Positions 36,501-47,705 of a DNA stretch of 64,000 nucleotides are shown here, piece by piece. The stretch lies in NCBI GenBank assembly GCA_000231825.2, contig JH720329.1, forward strand, positions 425,118-489,117, in the 5' to 3' direction. Source of the stretch: Tetrahymena elliotti 4EA. Lineage: Eukaryota; Ciliophora; Oligohymenophorea; Hymenostomatida; Tetrahymenidae. Within the stretch, counting starts at the first letter, position 1; every line of letters begins with the position of its first letter. Below the pieces are notes generated by a model. The model worked only from the letters and a program-made list of their open reading frames with translations. It was not told the DNA's origin and made no database searches. The position numbers and the translations under genes are program-made.

Positions 36501-39500
36501 TTTTAAGATCAAATATTTGAGTAATTAAGTTAGCTAAACGATAACACTACTGATAATTATAATGATAGACTAGAACTTATTTTTTAAAATGTTTTATTAA
36601 TCTTAAGATAATCTATCGATTATAGCACAATAAACTTTAATGTTGAATAAACCCTTAAATTTAACATAAATGAACTTGAAGAAAAAATTTAATCTTAAGT
36701 TAACAATGAGGTTACACTCACTTTATCATTTGAATAAAACTCTGATTTGATATTTGTTAATATGAATTATAATCATTCCTAAAGTTTACTTTATGGATAA
36801 CAATCAAATACAATCAGCTTAAAAAGTACGGCATAAAACTTAAATACTATTTTGAAAGATAAAATTTATTATTATTTAGATATAAACAGTAATCAAAATA
36901 ATTAGAATTTGCAAAATTGTTTGATAAAAGTAATACTTTCTGATGGTTTTAATTATGATATTGAAATTCTTTTAAATTTAAATGAAGCTAATTTTTTAAA
37001 ACAAAAAAATAATATTTTGGTATAAAATCCATTGCAAAATTAAATTGATTTGCTCTCAAACTCAGCCAGTTTTGCAATAGAAACTACGATTTCAATAGAA
37101 TTTGATAAATTTACTTTTTTAGATCCTGATTTTTAGCAAACAAGGGTAAGTAGCGTTTATTACGATTAGGCAGCAAATGATTTGTTAATTGTTTATGAGT
37201 TTTATTTACTAAATCAAAATGGAGACTATGAATTAGTTTCAAGTAATTATTTTTTAAAATTTGATCATTAAAGTATGAGATTAACAGGTACCCCTCCCTC
37301 CAGTATGCTTTTTGAAAAATAAAATTACAAGATTGTTGCTAAAACCAACTATTGTTAAGTATAAGATACTTTTTTCTTAAATTTTGATTAGATACCTTTT
37401 AGCTATGTATTTAATATCTTCCTTAAAGTAGTAGGACCTTTAGCTTTTGTGATAGGAATTTATCAAAAAAGATATATATTTTATAACATTATAAATAAGA
37501 AGAAGACCTTATACTCGTAAGAGTAAGCCTATATTTATCAAACTTATAGAAAAAAAATAACATTAATAGGTGATGAAATCATACTAACAGAATTATTTTT
37601 TGAGAAATTTCTGAAGATAATTGGCCAACCAACAAGTAAACTTTATTAAGAAATAATAGGAACCTAAGCTATATCTAACTAAAATGAAAAATTGGATGAA
37701 CTAAACTAAAATGGGGATGAGTTTTTAGCAAAGGATAAATAAATTAGTTCATAAAAAAAATAAAAGAATAAGATAAATTACTTTAGATTTCAATATTCAA
37801 AGTAAATAATATTTTCATTTTTTATTTTTTGAAAATAATTCGATCGAATTTATTTTTTATTTTCCAATATCTAAAAATTTTTAGAGCAATATATGAATTA
37901 ATCAGATAATTTTTATTTCTTACATTTATTTTTAAAATACCTTATAACTTTTTCCATTAAATCTTATTTTTAGTGGTTAATTATGATATTATCTAAGTTA
38001 GATCATAATTTAAAGGCGGGGTCAAATAAATAGACCTATCAGTACTTACTGAAATTTTAGTTTTATTCTATTGTGTTTAAAAAATAGGAAAGGAATGTTA
38101 AGCTCTTTTAATAAATTAAATAACAAGATTTCTAATTCAGCAGCTATTCATCAAAATGAGAACAAAAATTAAAAGAATTTCTTTGAAGAAAATAAATAAA
38201 AATAAAAGAGATTTTCTTTGCAGAACTAATTTAGCAATGAAAAACAAAAAATAAATTTAGAAAATGAACAGACAAGTAATTTATAATAAAGATAGAAAAA
38301 ATATCTCCATTAAAGTTAAAGGAATATTGATGTTGAAAAAGATTAGATTACTTAAAATTAATAGGAAGAGATTGACAATTAATCTTAAAAAGCATAAAAT
38401 TTAATGAATGCAAATAATTTTTGTGAGGAAAAGAAAATTTAAGAACAAATATTATTAGACCAGGATAATTTCTAGAATAATTAAAATTACATATTTTCAA
38501 ATCCATTTATAAAATAAAATTTGAAGAATGCACTTAAACTTCTTCACTCTAACAAAAATATAGAAAAAGAAATAGAAAAAACCTTGAACTATTCAAAGTA
38601 TAAAAGAAAATAATAACTCTTAAGTTTTATTTTTGATTCTAAAAAATAGATTTAACATTAGAAGTTTGAATAAGATAAAAAAGTAGCATATAGTGCAAGG
38701 TACATCATAAATAAGCTTTGCTTCAAGGAAAATGGGGCAATTGATATCTAGTAAGTAATCTATTTTATGATCAAAAAATAATTAGATATAGTACTAAGTT
38801 TAAAAAAGCATAAAATTACTTAATACTCTGATGAATTTCATAATAAAAATAGTAGATTTTTCTATAGTTTAAAAGCTTGCGTTGCTCGATATCTTCTTCA
38901 AGGAGATAGTAAAACAAAATTTTTATATAAGTTTCTCAAAAACTTAGCAATTCATAATAATTTGACTCTATTTACTGAAAGAGATTGGTACAAAAGCTAT
39001 GTTTAGATAATACCAACTAATGAAATAGATGATTTTGGAATGTGTATTCCTTTTTCAAGAATAAAAATCAAATATAATGAGCTAAAAAACATTCTATAAT
39101 AATTGTAGCTGTATACTATATAAAATTTTTAATAGGTTGGAGAAACACTCTAAAATAATGATAGTGAAGAAGTTGAAGATGAAGAGATAAACACATAGCT
39201 TTCAAAATTCAAAATTAATTTCTATTTGATAAAAGAAGTTTTGATTGCTGACTCTTTAGGATTAGTATTCAATAAAGAGCATTTTTCTTCTTAGAGATGT
39301 TTTGGAGAATCCTTGCATATTTAAAATGAAAATATTCTTTCTATAGAAGCTTTCTAAGCTATATAAAACAGTAAAATTATGTGGATAAGAAAAGTTTGTA
39401 ACTTAATGTATAGTCGAATGCCAATTTCTAAGCACTTATCACTTCCTACTTGGATTTAGTTTGATTGCAAAAATGGTGTACTATACTTAGAAGGCATACC

Positions 39501-40251
39501 TTCTCATCAAGATGTTCATGATATTTTGATAAGAGTTTATGATTTATCCAAATAAATTATAATGCAATATAATTTGTCAATTTTAGATGAAAAAAAAAGA
39601 TCCAAAGATTCAATAAAGTTGCTAATTGAAAGTTATAATAATAGCAATAGCTTCAATAATAATAAAAAAATAAATTTAGCAAGAGAAATAATAGAAAAAT
39701 AGATATCAAATTAATAAATTAACAAGAATTTTTCTTTAACATCCTTTCAATAGAAATCATATATGAACAATTAACAAAAATCTACTTTTAGTTCTTTTTA
39801 ACAGAAAATTGATTCAAACAACAATATCACTGACCATTTCTCTAATAATTAAATAAAATAAACTAATGATAATTAAGATAGGCATTCTGAATAGGACTTT
39901 AGCATGTCTGATAAGTAAATAAATGAAGAGTATTAAGTAAGAAATTTGGAAGGTTCCTCTCTTGAAACAAAACAGCTTAACAATAATTAATCATTTTCAG
40001 TTTATTGTTCTCCTAAATTTGACTCTTTTTAGATGCTAAATAATACTAATAAAATACTCTTCAAAAAAAATATCTTATATAAATCATCATCTTTTAAAAT
40101 TGAGTAAAATCAGTATTACAACAATTAAAATTATACTGAACATAGTATTTAAATACCAAGTTAAGATCAGTTAAATATAAATATCCCAGAATCACTAAAA
40201 ATTAAAAATCATCTCAAAAATACAAAAATAAACTCAAATCATTTGTATTGA
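33540..40251 (+). CDS. Giant surface protein A: propeller-like N-half, cadg motifs, one TM (2 exons, 2141 aa)
   Basis: Exons 33540-37801 and 38088-40251 (intron 286 nt) total 6426 nt. The start MNIFFILFIQISYQISQIA is a good signal peptide; the ATG at 33609 is out of frame. Residues 20 to about 840 contain repeated beta-strand units of LVIVP/propeller type (YVYALDSAQGVFIFNN, FLFVGVRSQGIYIFNI, YIYFIDGFNGLIIIDA). Cadherin-like (cadg) signatures follow, LHKLPNWINA and MRLTGTPPSSMLFE. A single membrane segment FLKVVGPLAFVIGIY lies near residue 1300. The downstream region has a conserved block, DWYKSYVQIIPTNE then FGMCIPFS, and another cadg-like stretch LPTWIQFDCKNGVLYLEGIP. The tail is Gln/Asn-rich. 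A cell-surface adhesion or ligand-binding role is inferred. Paralogue at 47706-53303. Confidence 0.82.
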
Positions 40252-40937
40252 ATAAAAATATTATATAAAAGAATTTAGTATGTAATCTTACATCTTTTTT
40301 TTTATTCTAATTTGAAAACACCATATTACCTCAAGCCTCGGTCCTTAGGATTCTCAAACACTGATCGAGATTTTAAGAAAATTTTAATCTAACATTTTTT
40401 GAAAACCTCAGCTTTACAGTGGGTTTTTTTAATTTAGATAATAAGGTATATGAATTTTCATAATCTTTATATAATTTAACCCATTTTTTCTTATTGATAG
40501 TTTCAGATATTTTTTTTATTGTTGATCCTTAAAATTATTTAAACAGAATAAAAAAATTCTAATAAAATATTTATTTCAGTAATAAAAAATGTCGAAAATA
40601 TTTGTGATATTCGTAATAAATTTATTTTTTTTAAATTTAAATGGCTTTTGTATTTGAGTTTTCATAATGATAGAATTTAGATAAATAGTTAATTTCCAAA
40701 TAAAAAAAGAAAATATCTTTAAATTGGAATAGAAAAATCAGATTTTGATTTACTAATATAAACTTAATTGGATTTATTAATCGAAATTTCTTCCTGATAA
40801 GCGTCTTATCTAATTATGATATAATTTTGCTTTTTCTTTTATTATTATGATTAGTTTAAAATGATAAGAAGAACTTTTAAATCTTTAATTTTATTTAATT
40901 AATTAAAAAAGTAAAAAAAGTAAAGAATAAAAAGAAA
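40252..40937. other. Intergenic region with duplicated promoter of the GPI-type gene pair
   Basis: The region from about 40555 to 40937 is a diverged copy of 42550-42932, so the upstream region was duplicated together with the gene. A GC-richer stem-loop candidate is at 40337-40369. No open frame. Confidence 0.5.
40796..40810. promoter_or_regulatory. GATAAG-CGT-CTTATC palindrome, upstream copy 1
   Basis: A perfect 6+6 inverted repeat with 3-nt spacer lies 128 bp before the ATG at 40938 and follows TTCCT. The same element with a different spacer occurs before the second tandem gene. The arms match the WGATAR core bound by GATA zinc fingers in other eukaryotes; the binding protein here is unknown. 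Confidence 0.45.
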
Positions 40938-41483
40938 ATGAAATTAAATAATTTCTTCTTAATTTTTTTAGTATTAATTACACAAATATAAGGATAAGGA
41001 TTTTATGTAGATATTTCTAATAATATTAATATAGAAAGTTATTCTAGACCCAATCGAAATTATGAATTTTTATGCTCTTATAATGACAAAGTTACTTTGA
41101 TTCCTATAAAATCAAACTAAGAAGGCTTCTATACAGGATTTAATATAAGAGGAAATACTAATTCTTCAGTTTTAAATTGCCCAGATTATCACTTAACATT
41201 TACAAATAGCAAGGGTATCAATGAACCTTGGAATAATAATAATTTGAATTAAAGTATAACTAATTTATATATTAAAGATAATTTTACAAATTATTTTATC
41301 CCTCTTGTCTTTAGTATTTCAAGCAATTCTAATGGTTCAGTTTGGATTTAATTACCAATCTTAAATAACGATACTAATTCACTCCAATATCCTGTTGCTT
41401 TGTAATTCTTTAGAATGATAAAAAGCAATAGTACTTAATTAATTTTAAGCTTTTTGTTTATGTTAATATCATTTTTACTATGA
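40938..41483 (+). CDS. Secreted, probably GPI-anchored surface protein, copy 1 (181 aa)
   Basis: A single exon of 182 codons. The first 19 residues MKLNNFFLIFLVLITQIQG form a signal peptide. The mature part has two Cys (in EFLCSYND and VLNCPDYH), several N-glycosylation sequons (NSS, NQS, NFT, NGS) and ends in a hydrophobic tail LILSFLFMLISFLL with no following charge, the hallmark of a GPI signal. The next gene (42933) is a close paralogue in the same orientation, about 2 kb downstream. No known domain; ciliates display GPI-anchored coat proteins, and a surface-coat role is inferred. Confidence 0.8.
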
Positions 41484-42805
41484 TATAATTAAAAAAGTAA
41501 ATTTATTACAAAAATTTTTCAATTTGCTCAGAAATAGATCAATTAAAGTTTTAAATAAACTAAAACATTATAGAAAAATAACTACATTTTGATTTTGTTT
41601 GTTATTAAAAAAGTTTTAAATTAAAAATGGGTTTTTATTTTAGAATTTAAATTTTTAAACTTAATATTTTAAGATGAAATTAAATATTTTTTTCTTTCAG
41701 AAAATTATAAATATTACCAAAAAATGATGCAAATTTTAATTTTTTATCAATTTTCTTAAAAATTCAAAAGAAAATGGAAACATTCAACTTAAAATATTTA
41801 ATTAAAGAAATTTCTATTTTAATAACAGAATTAAATTCTGAATTTTTAATCTAAAATTTGAGATTTACTTCACAAATCATTTAAATTTTATAAAAATTGA
41901 TAAGAGTTCAAAAAATAATGGATCCCAACTGTCAACTGTGACTCCTCCTCTAAAATTGATAAAAAAATAAAAAACTAAATATATAAATATTATGTAAATT
42001 AATTTTAAATAAACTAATATTGCTGCTAGCTGAAACATTTATTTTAAAGATGGCAACTAAGTTAAGATTTAAAAATGTAAAAATCAATTTTAAAATTAAC
42101 AAATAATTTTATTAGTGTTTAAATTTGTTTTCTTTTAGAATTACTTTTAATATTTTATTTTGTATTTTTTAATTTTGAAAATAGCTTAAATCAAATCTTA
42201 AAGAATTTATTTTTAGACAAGAAAATCTTAAATATTATTTTTGCTTTTCTTATTTATACAATTTTAATAGTAATTATTTTATAAAAAAGAAATATTGAAT
42301 ATATTTATTATTTAACTAATTAATTTTAAATTTCTGTAACATGTTTTTTTTTTAAATTTAATTTGTAATTTTTTTTTCTTTTTTTAAATAAAATGTTAAA
42401 TAATAAGTGAAACTCAATTTTTTTATTAAAAATTTGTTCTTTATTTGAAAATGTAAATTTCTGTTTTATTAAAACTAAATCTCGCCTTTTTTTTTCTCTA
42501 ATTCTGTTATAAGTGTTTCCATTTTACTTCAGAACAATATTAGAGATATTAAGATCATATTTAATAAAATATTTATTTCAACAATAACAAATATCTATCT
42601 AATATTATATATAGAATATTAATAATAAATTTATTTTTTTAAAATACAAATGGTGTAGTATTTGAGTTTCAGAATGATAAAGTGGATTTTAGATAGATAG
42701 ATAATTATCAAATAGAAAAAATAAAATATCTTTAATTTGTAATAGACTCAGATTTTGATTTGCTTATGTAGATGAAATTAGGTTTACAAATCAAAATCTT
42801 TTCCT
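41484..42805. other. AT-rich spacer between the tandem surface-protein genes
   Basis: No gene is visible. The spacer ends in a block (about 42550-42932) homologous to the DNA in front of copy 1. A patch at about 41930-41950 (ggatcccaactgtcaactgtg) is less AT-rich, with an internal tcaactg-type repeat. Confidence 0.4.
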
Positions 42806-42820
42806 GATAAGTGCCTTATC
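42806..42820. promoter_or_regulatory. GATAAG-TGC-CTTATC palindrome, upstream copy 2
   Basis: Same 6+6 inverted repeat as at 40796-40810, 113 bp before the ATG at 42933. Both arms are identical between copies while the spacer (CGT versus TGC) and much of the flanks differ, as expected for a protein-binding site under selection. TTCCT before it and TAATTA after it are also kept. Confidence 0.45.
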
Positions 42821-42932
42821 TAATTAAAAATACAATTTTGTTTTTTCTTTTATAATTGTTATCAATTTAACAGAATAAGAAGAATTGTTTAAATCTTTAT
42901 TATTATTTATTTAAATAAAAAAAGTAAAGAAA

Positions 42933-43496
42933 ATGAAATTAAATCATCTCTTCTTAATTTCAATATTATTAATTGTATAAATCTAAGGACTTTATGTAAA
43001 TATTTCTAATAATATTTACTTAAGGAGTGTATCTGCTTCTCTTGAGATTTACGATAAAACAAAAAATGAATTTTTATGCTCTTATGATGGTTTAGTTACT
43101 TTGATTCCTATATAATCAAACTAAGAAGGCTTCTATTCAGGATTTAACATAAGAGGAAATACTAATTCATCTGTTTTAAATTGTCCAGATCATCACTTAA
43201 CAATTACAAATTACAAAGGTATTGATGAACCTTGGAATAATAATAATTTGAATTAAAGCATAACGGATTTATTTATAAAAGACAATTTTACAACTTATTT
43301 CATACCTCTTGTTAGTGTTATTTAGACAGCTTCTAATAATTATACTGCAGTTTGGGTTTAATTACCAATCTTAAGTAACATAACTAATTCAATATCTAGC
43401 CATCCTGCTGCTTGGTAAAAATTTATTATGACAGAAAGTAATAGTATTTAATTAATTTTTAGCTTTGCAATTATCTTATTATCATTATTGCTATGA
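42933..43496 (+). CDS. Secreted, probably GPI-anchored surface protein, copy 2 (187 aa)
   Basis: A single exon of 188 codons, paralogous to copy 1 over its whole length. It has signal peptide MKLNHLFLISILLIVQIQG, shared core SNQEGFYSGFNIRGNTNSSV and EPWNNNNLNQSIT, two conserved Cys, sequons, and tail LIFSFAIILLSLLL. It is most diverged just after the signal peptide (residues 27-45) and before the tail, suggesting variable exposed segments. The 100-N gap follows 170 bp downstream, so further copies may be missing from the assembly. Confidence 0.8.
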
Positions 43497-44689
43497 TATA
43501 AATAAAAAGTATATAAATGTATGTTATATATCAACCATTCTTAAATTAACGAAGAGTAATATTAATTAAATTTTTCAATAAATTAAAACATTAATCAAAA
43601 AGTAACTAACTATCTTTTCATTGATTTTGTTTGTTTAAAAAAAATTAAATATTAAAAATTAATTTTTATNNNNNNNNNNNNNNNNNNNNNNNNNNNNNNN
43701 NNNNNNNNNNNNNNNNNNNNNNNNNNNNNNNNNNNNNNNNNNNNNNNNNNNNNNNNNNNNNNNNNNNNNTCGTGTATGTAGTCTTGAAAAAAATTGAAAA
43801 AGACAGTACCTTTGGGGACTACATATATATATATAATGTGTATGAAATGATTATTTAAGAAAATCAATAATTAATTCTAGAAAAGTAATTAAAGGAGAAA
43901 AAAACTTATTTCAACAAAATTTGTAAGATATAATGAAATTAAATAAAATTTTTGTTATAAAAATTACTTTTTTTATTCTTTCTTTGACTGCTTTTAAAAA
44001 ATTAACAAATTAAAATTCTAAACAAAAGATTTGTTTATATTTGCATCTACCTTCAAATTATTTGTATGAACATAAGTGATAGAAGATGATAGAGATAAAC
44101 ATAAAAGTAAAAATATTAGGAGTAATTTACTCATTTAATGAAATTTTTGTTTAATTTTTTTAAAGATTTCCCTCTATTCTTTTGAATCTTTCTTATCCAC
44201 ACATCCATGACTACTATGATTATTGTATTAAGAGTTTTTAGAATCAGGAACATTTTTTTCTTTTTAGCAATTTTTATTATTATTCCTCTATTATTTTTAT
44301 ATTTTAACTTTTTCTTAAAAATTTCTTTTTTATCGAATTAAAAATTTAAGTCAAGCTCATCATTTTTATTTTATTTAATAATAAGTCTATTATTAATAAT
44401 TAAGTTTTTAGAAATCTTTTTAAATTATCTACTGATTGAATATTTATTAGAAATTTAGAAGACTAAATAAACTAAATTATAATTTTGCGAAATTAATAAA
44501 TAAAAGAAAAGAATCGAGACTAACTAAAATATTTTTATTTTTTGAATGCATCAATTATTAGTAGACAAACTCAAAATATCAAAATCAATAACTAATATTC
44601 ATAACATAAAAAAAATACAATTCAAAATACTAAATAAAAAAAAGATTAATTAAAAAAAAGCCCAATTAGTCTAAAATAATAGTACTTAA
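43497..44689. other. Scaffold gap and flanking AT-rich DNA
   Basis: Bases 43670-43769 are N, a fixed-size assembly gap. Just after it, TATGTAGTC (43775-43783) and GACTACATA (43817-43825) form a perfect 9-bp inverted repeat around 33 nt, followed by a TA microsatellite. A possible relic ORF lies at 43933-44079; the rest up to 44689 has no gene I can support. Confidence 0.6.
43933..44079 (+). pseudogene. Possible relic of a third GPI-type surface gene
   Basis: An ATG at 43933 opens 49 codons to TGA 44077-44079. It begins MKLNKIFVIKITFFILSLTA, echoing the MKLNNFF/MKLNHLF signal peptides of the two genes upstream, but the mature-protein motifs are absent afterwards. It lies in the same orientation right after the gap. 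It may be a truncated family member, or just a short ORF with a hydrophobic start. Confidence 0.3.
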
Positions 44690-46876
44690 ATGAGTTTTAG
44701 TAATGAAGCTGATTACATTACAAAATCAAGACAAATAGTAATTTGTTTTCTTTTAGCATAAAAGTAAGGAATTTAGATACAATAAATAATGAACCAAGAT
44801 CTAAATATTATAAAAGGCTTCATAATCCAATTAAATGATTTTTTTGGATCATCAGATAAAGAAAACTACATTCATTTGTTCACATTTTTTGAGAATATGT
44901 CAAAAGAAACTTCAAGAAATGAAAAAGAGGTATCTAATATCATTCAATAAATAATTGAAAGAAGAGAATATTTAAGAAGCGAATCATTAAAACAGCAAAG
45001 AGTAAAGATTTTCTCTCAAAATTTCCAACAAATAGAATAGTTGATAATTTAATGTCTTAAGAGTGATGATTAAATTTAGTAGAATTAAATTTTTTAATCT
45101 GCAGTTGCAAGCTTATGCAATTTTATTAATGAAGAAGACATTTCAATTCATCTTTTTATTTATAATTAATAAAATATAATGCAGCTTAAGTAGATTTAAT
45201 TATAGTCAATAAATAATTTAAGTAGAGAAAAGATTTTTGTTGCTGGTCTGCTTGCTGAAATAATACAAATATCTGATATTTTAGAATAATTTAAATAATT
45301 GAGTGAAGATAATAATAATTTAATCACAATGAGTGAGATGCTATTTCATAACTTTTAACTTGGAAATTCTTTTTAAAAAATAAGCAAAAACACTGATTTA
45401 GTAAAATATTTAAAAGATGTAAATAATGGTAAACTCAAACCAAAATATGATAAAACTAATATCATAATTAAAAATTTTTAGCATGCTTTTGACTAATTAT
45501 CATTTTTGCCTAAAATATCTAATAATAATAACGAAAAAATGACCACTTTCTTTTTTGGTTTATCTATAAAAAATATTTTATAGTCAAAAGATTTTAAAGA
45601 ATAAATTTAGAAAATAATGAAAATATTTTTAAATGAGGGGAAAGGTATTTATTAGAATAATATAAATATTAACAATAATAATAAAATGAATGTAACACAG
45701 AATGGTTAAAATTCTAATAAAGAATCTTTGCCTACTTTCTCAAACGAAAACTAAAATTAGTAATACCCTAATAATAACTACTAAAAGTCACTTTATAAAA
45801 ATAAATAAAATTAAAATAATCATAAAAGTTCATTTTAAAATAATAATTCGTCTTCTCTAATTACTAATAAAGAATCTTAACAAACTTTCTCAAATAATAA
45901 CTAATATTAGTAAAATTCCAATTAGCAATACTCTAATAATGGCTTATAAAATTCACATTATAATTAAAATAATATGAATTAATTTTAAAGTACTCATTAG
46001 GCTTATGGAGCATTTTAATCTTCCTAGTAACATTTTGCACCTTTATAATTTTAAATTAATCAAGACAATCAGAACTCAAATCAGCTTTTATAATTACTAA
46101 ACAACGAAGCATTAAAGTAATAAAACTTGTAAAATTTTGAAGATTAAAAGATGCTTGATTCATAGATTTTAGAAGACTTAAACCCTGAAAATGAAGATGA
46201 ATACTTATATTAAGCTTCTTAAATCATTTCAAAATATAATGATTAGCCTTTATTATAAGAAATAAGCTAAATAATAAATAATTACTCATAAATAAAAGAC
46301 TAAGATTATATAGATCCTTATTAGTAATATTATATGGAATAGTCTTTCATAAATTTAGAAAATTCTATATATTAATCATAAATAAACTCAACTCAATCAT
46401 AAATAAGATTGTCATAACTAAAAGAATAAAGATAATCGAGGATAAACAATTTATATTAATCAATTATTAACTCTTCATAAATCCAATATTCTTATATTTA
46501 TGATTAAAATTAGTAATCCAGTCTTTCCAATAATAATTAATAATACAGTAACTTATCTTATGATGAAGAAAGTTATGTGTATTATTAATAAGAAAGTTAA
46601 ATACATGACGAATCAAAAGTTTATGGTTAATCATAAAGTGTTTACAATTAAAAAAATAAAAATTAATCTTACTAATCACGAAATATCTAAATTAATTAAG
46701 TTAATCAAAACTAATAAAACACTATCAATCATAATGCAAATCTAAAAACTCATATAAATATTGAACCCTAAAAAAAACCAGCTCAAAAAGAATAGGAAAA
46801 AAAAGGAGGAGGATGGTCTTTTTGGACAATTGCTAAAGCAGTTGGAATAGCAGCATGTGTTATTTTACTTTTATGA
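44690..46876 (+). CDS. Tail-anchored, Gln/Asn-rich protein of unknown function (728 aa)
   Basis: A single exon, 729 codons. Residues 1 to about 310 look globular and helical (FIIQLNDFFGSSDKENYIHL, KIFVAGLLAEIIQISDIL, MTTFFFGLSIKNIL). Residues 320-700 are low-complexity Asn/Gln/Tyr/Ser repeats of prion-like composition. The protein ends with a basic and glycine-rich turn (KKKGGG) followed by WSFWTIAKAVGIAACVILLL and stop. A hydrophobic helix at the extreme C-terminus with positive charge before it is the arrangement of tail-anchored membrane proteins facing the cytosol. There is no signal peptide. I do not recognise the N-terminal domain. Confidence 0.7.
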
Positions 46877-47705
46877 AATTATAATATCTAATAATTCAAT
46901 AATATATAAATTATATTAAAATATTTTTAACTTGTTTTAATTTTTATTTTAGATAATTACATTTGTAAAAGCTTTTCGAAATTAATTTCTTTTCTTTCAT
47001 TTTGATTTAAAAAATGGCATGACTCATATGTTAAAAAATTAAATCTTGAAGAAAAATTTAATTATTCATTAAAATAAACAAAGGCGAAATGACCTAAAAA
47101 AATTAAAAAAATTGTAAGTATAAGAATTTATATTTTAATCAGTCTATAAAAAAAAATGAAAAATAGATCTAGTTAATCATTAAACATATTCAATTTTTTA
47201 ATGTTTTTATTATTGAAAATGTAAATTATCAAAACAAATTAATATGTTTATCAAGGAAAATTTAAGTTTGTAAATGCATTCAAATTATTTTTTTCTTCTT
47301 AATTTTTATTTAAAAAATGAGATAAAATAGTAAAAATTACAAACTTTTAGTACCATTCTAATAAGAATGCGAAAAATTAATATAATCAAAACATTTTATT
47401 CAAAAACAATAAATATTTTTTATTACATTTTTAAAAGGAAAAAAATACCAAATAGACAAAAAAAAGAAAAGCCAATCAGAAATTAATAGAAGCAAGTTCT
47501 AAGGAAAATAAAATTATAACTGTACTATTTTATGGGATTTCTTTTCAAAATTCATTAATAGGTATGATAATATAATGTTTTTTATTAAAAAGAATAGTCA
47601 AAAATACTGAAAATATTAATTGAATAGGTTCGTAGATTTTAAAATAAACTATTTGAAATAAGAAGAAATTAAAAAATAATAACTAATAATATAACATTAT
47701 ATTAG
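46877..47705. other. Intergenic region before the second giant surface protein
   Basis: AT-rich; two similar stretches near 46960-47040 and 47250-47330 (both with ttcttttttcat/ttcttctt then atttaaaaaatg) hint at an old duplication. No gene visible. Confidence 0.35.

Noticed and set aside
43652..43867. Minus-strand ORF spanning the N run
   Set aside because: It is open only because N codons carry no stop; the real part is about 33 codons.
46467..46745. Overlapping standard-code ORFs on both strands
   Set aside because: Both lie in alternative frames of the Gln/Asn-rich 728-aa gene at 44690-46876, whose frame is continuous with the ciliate code.
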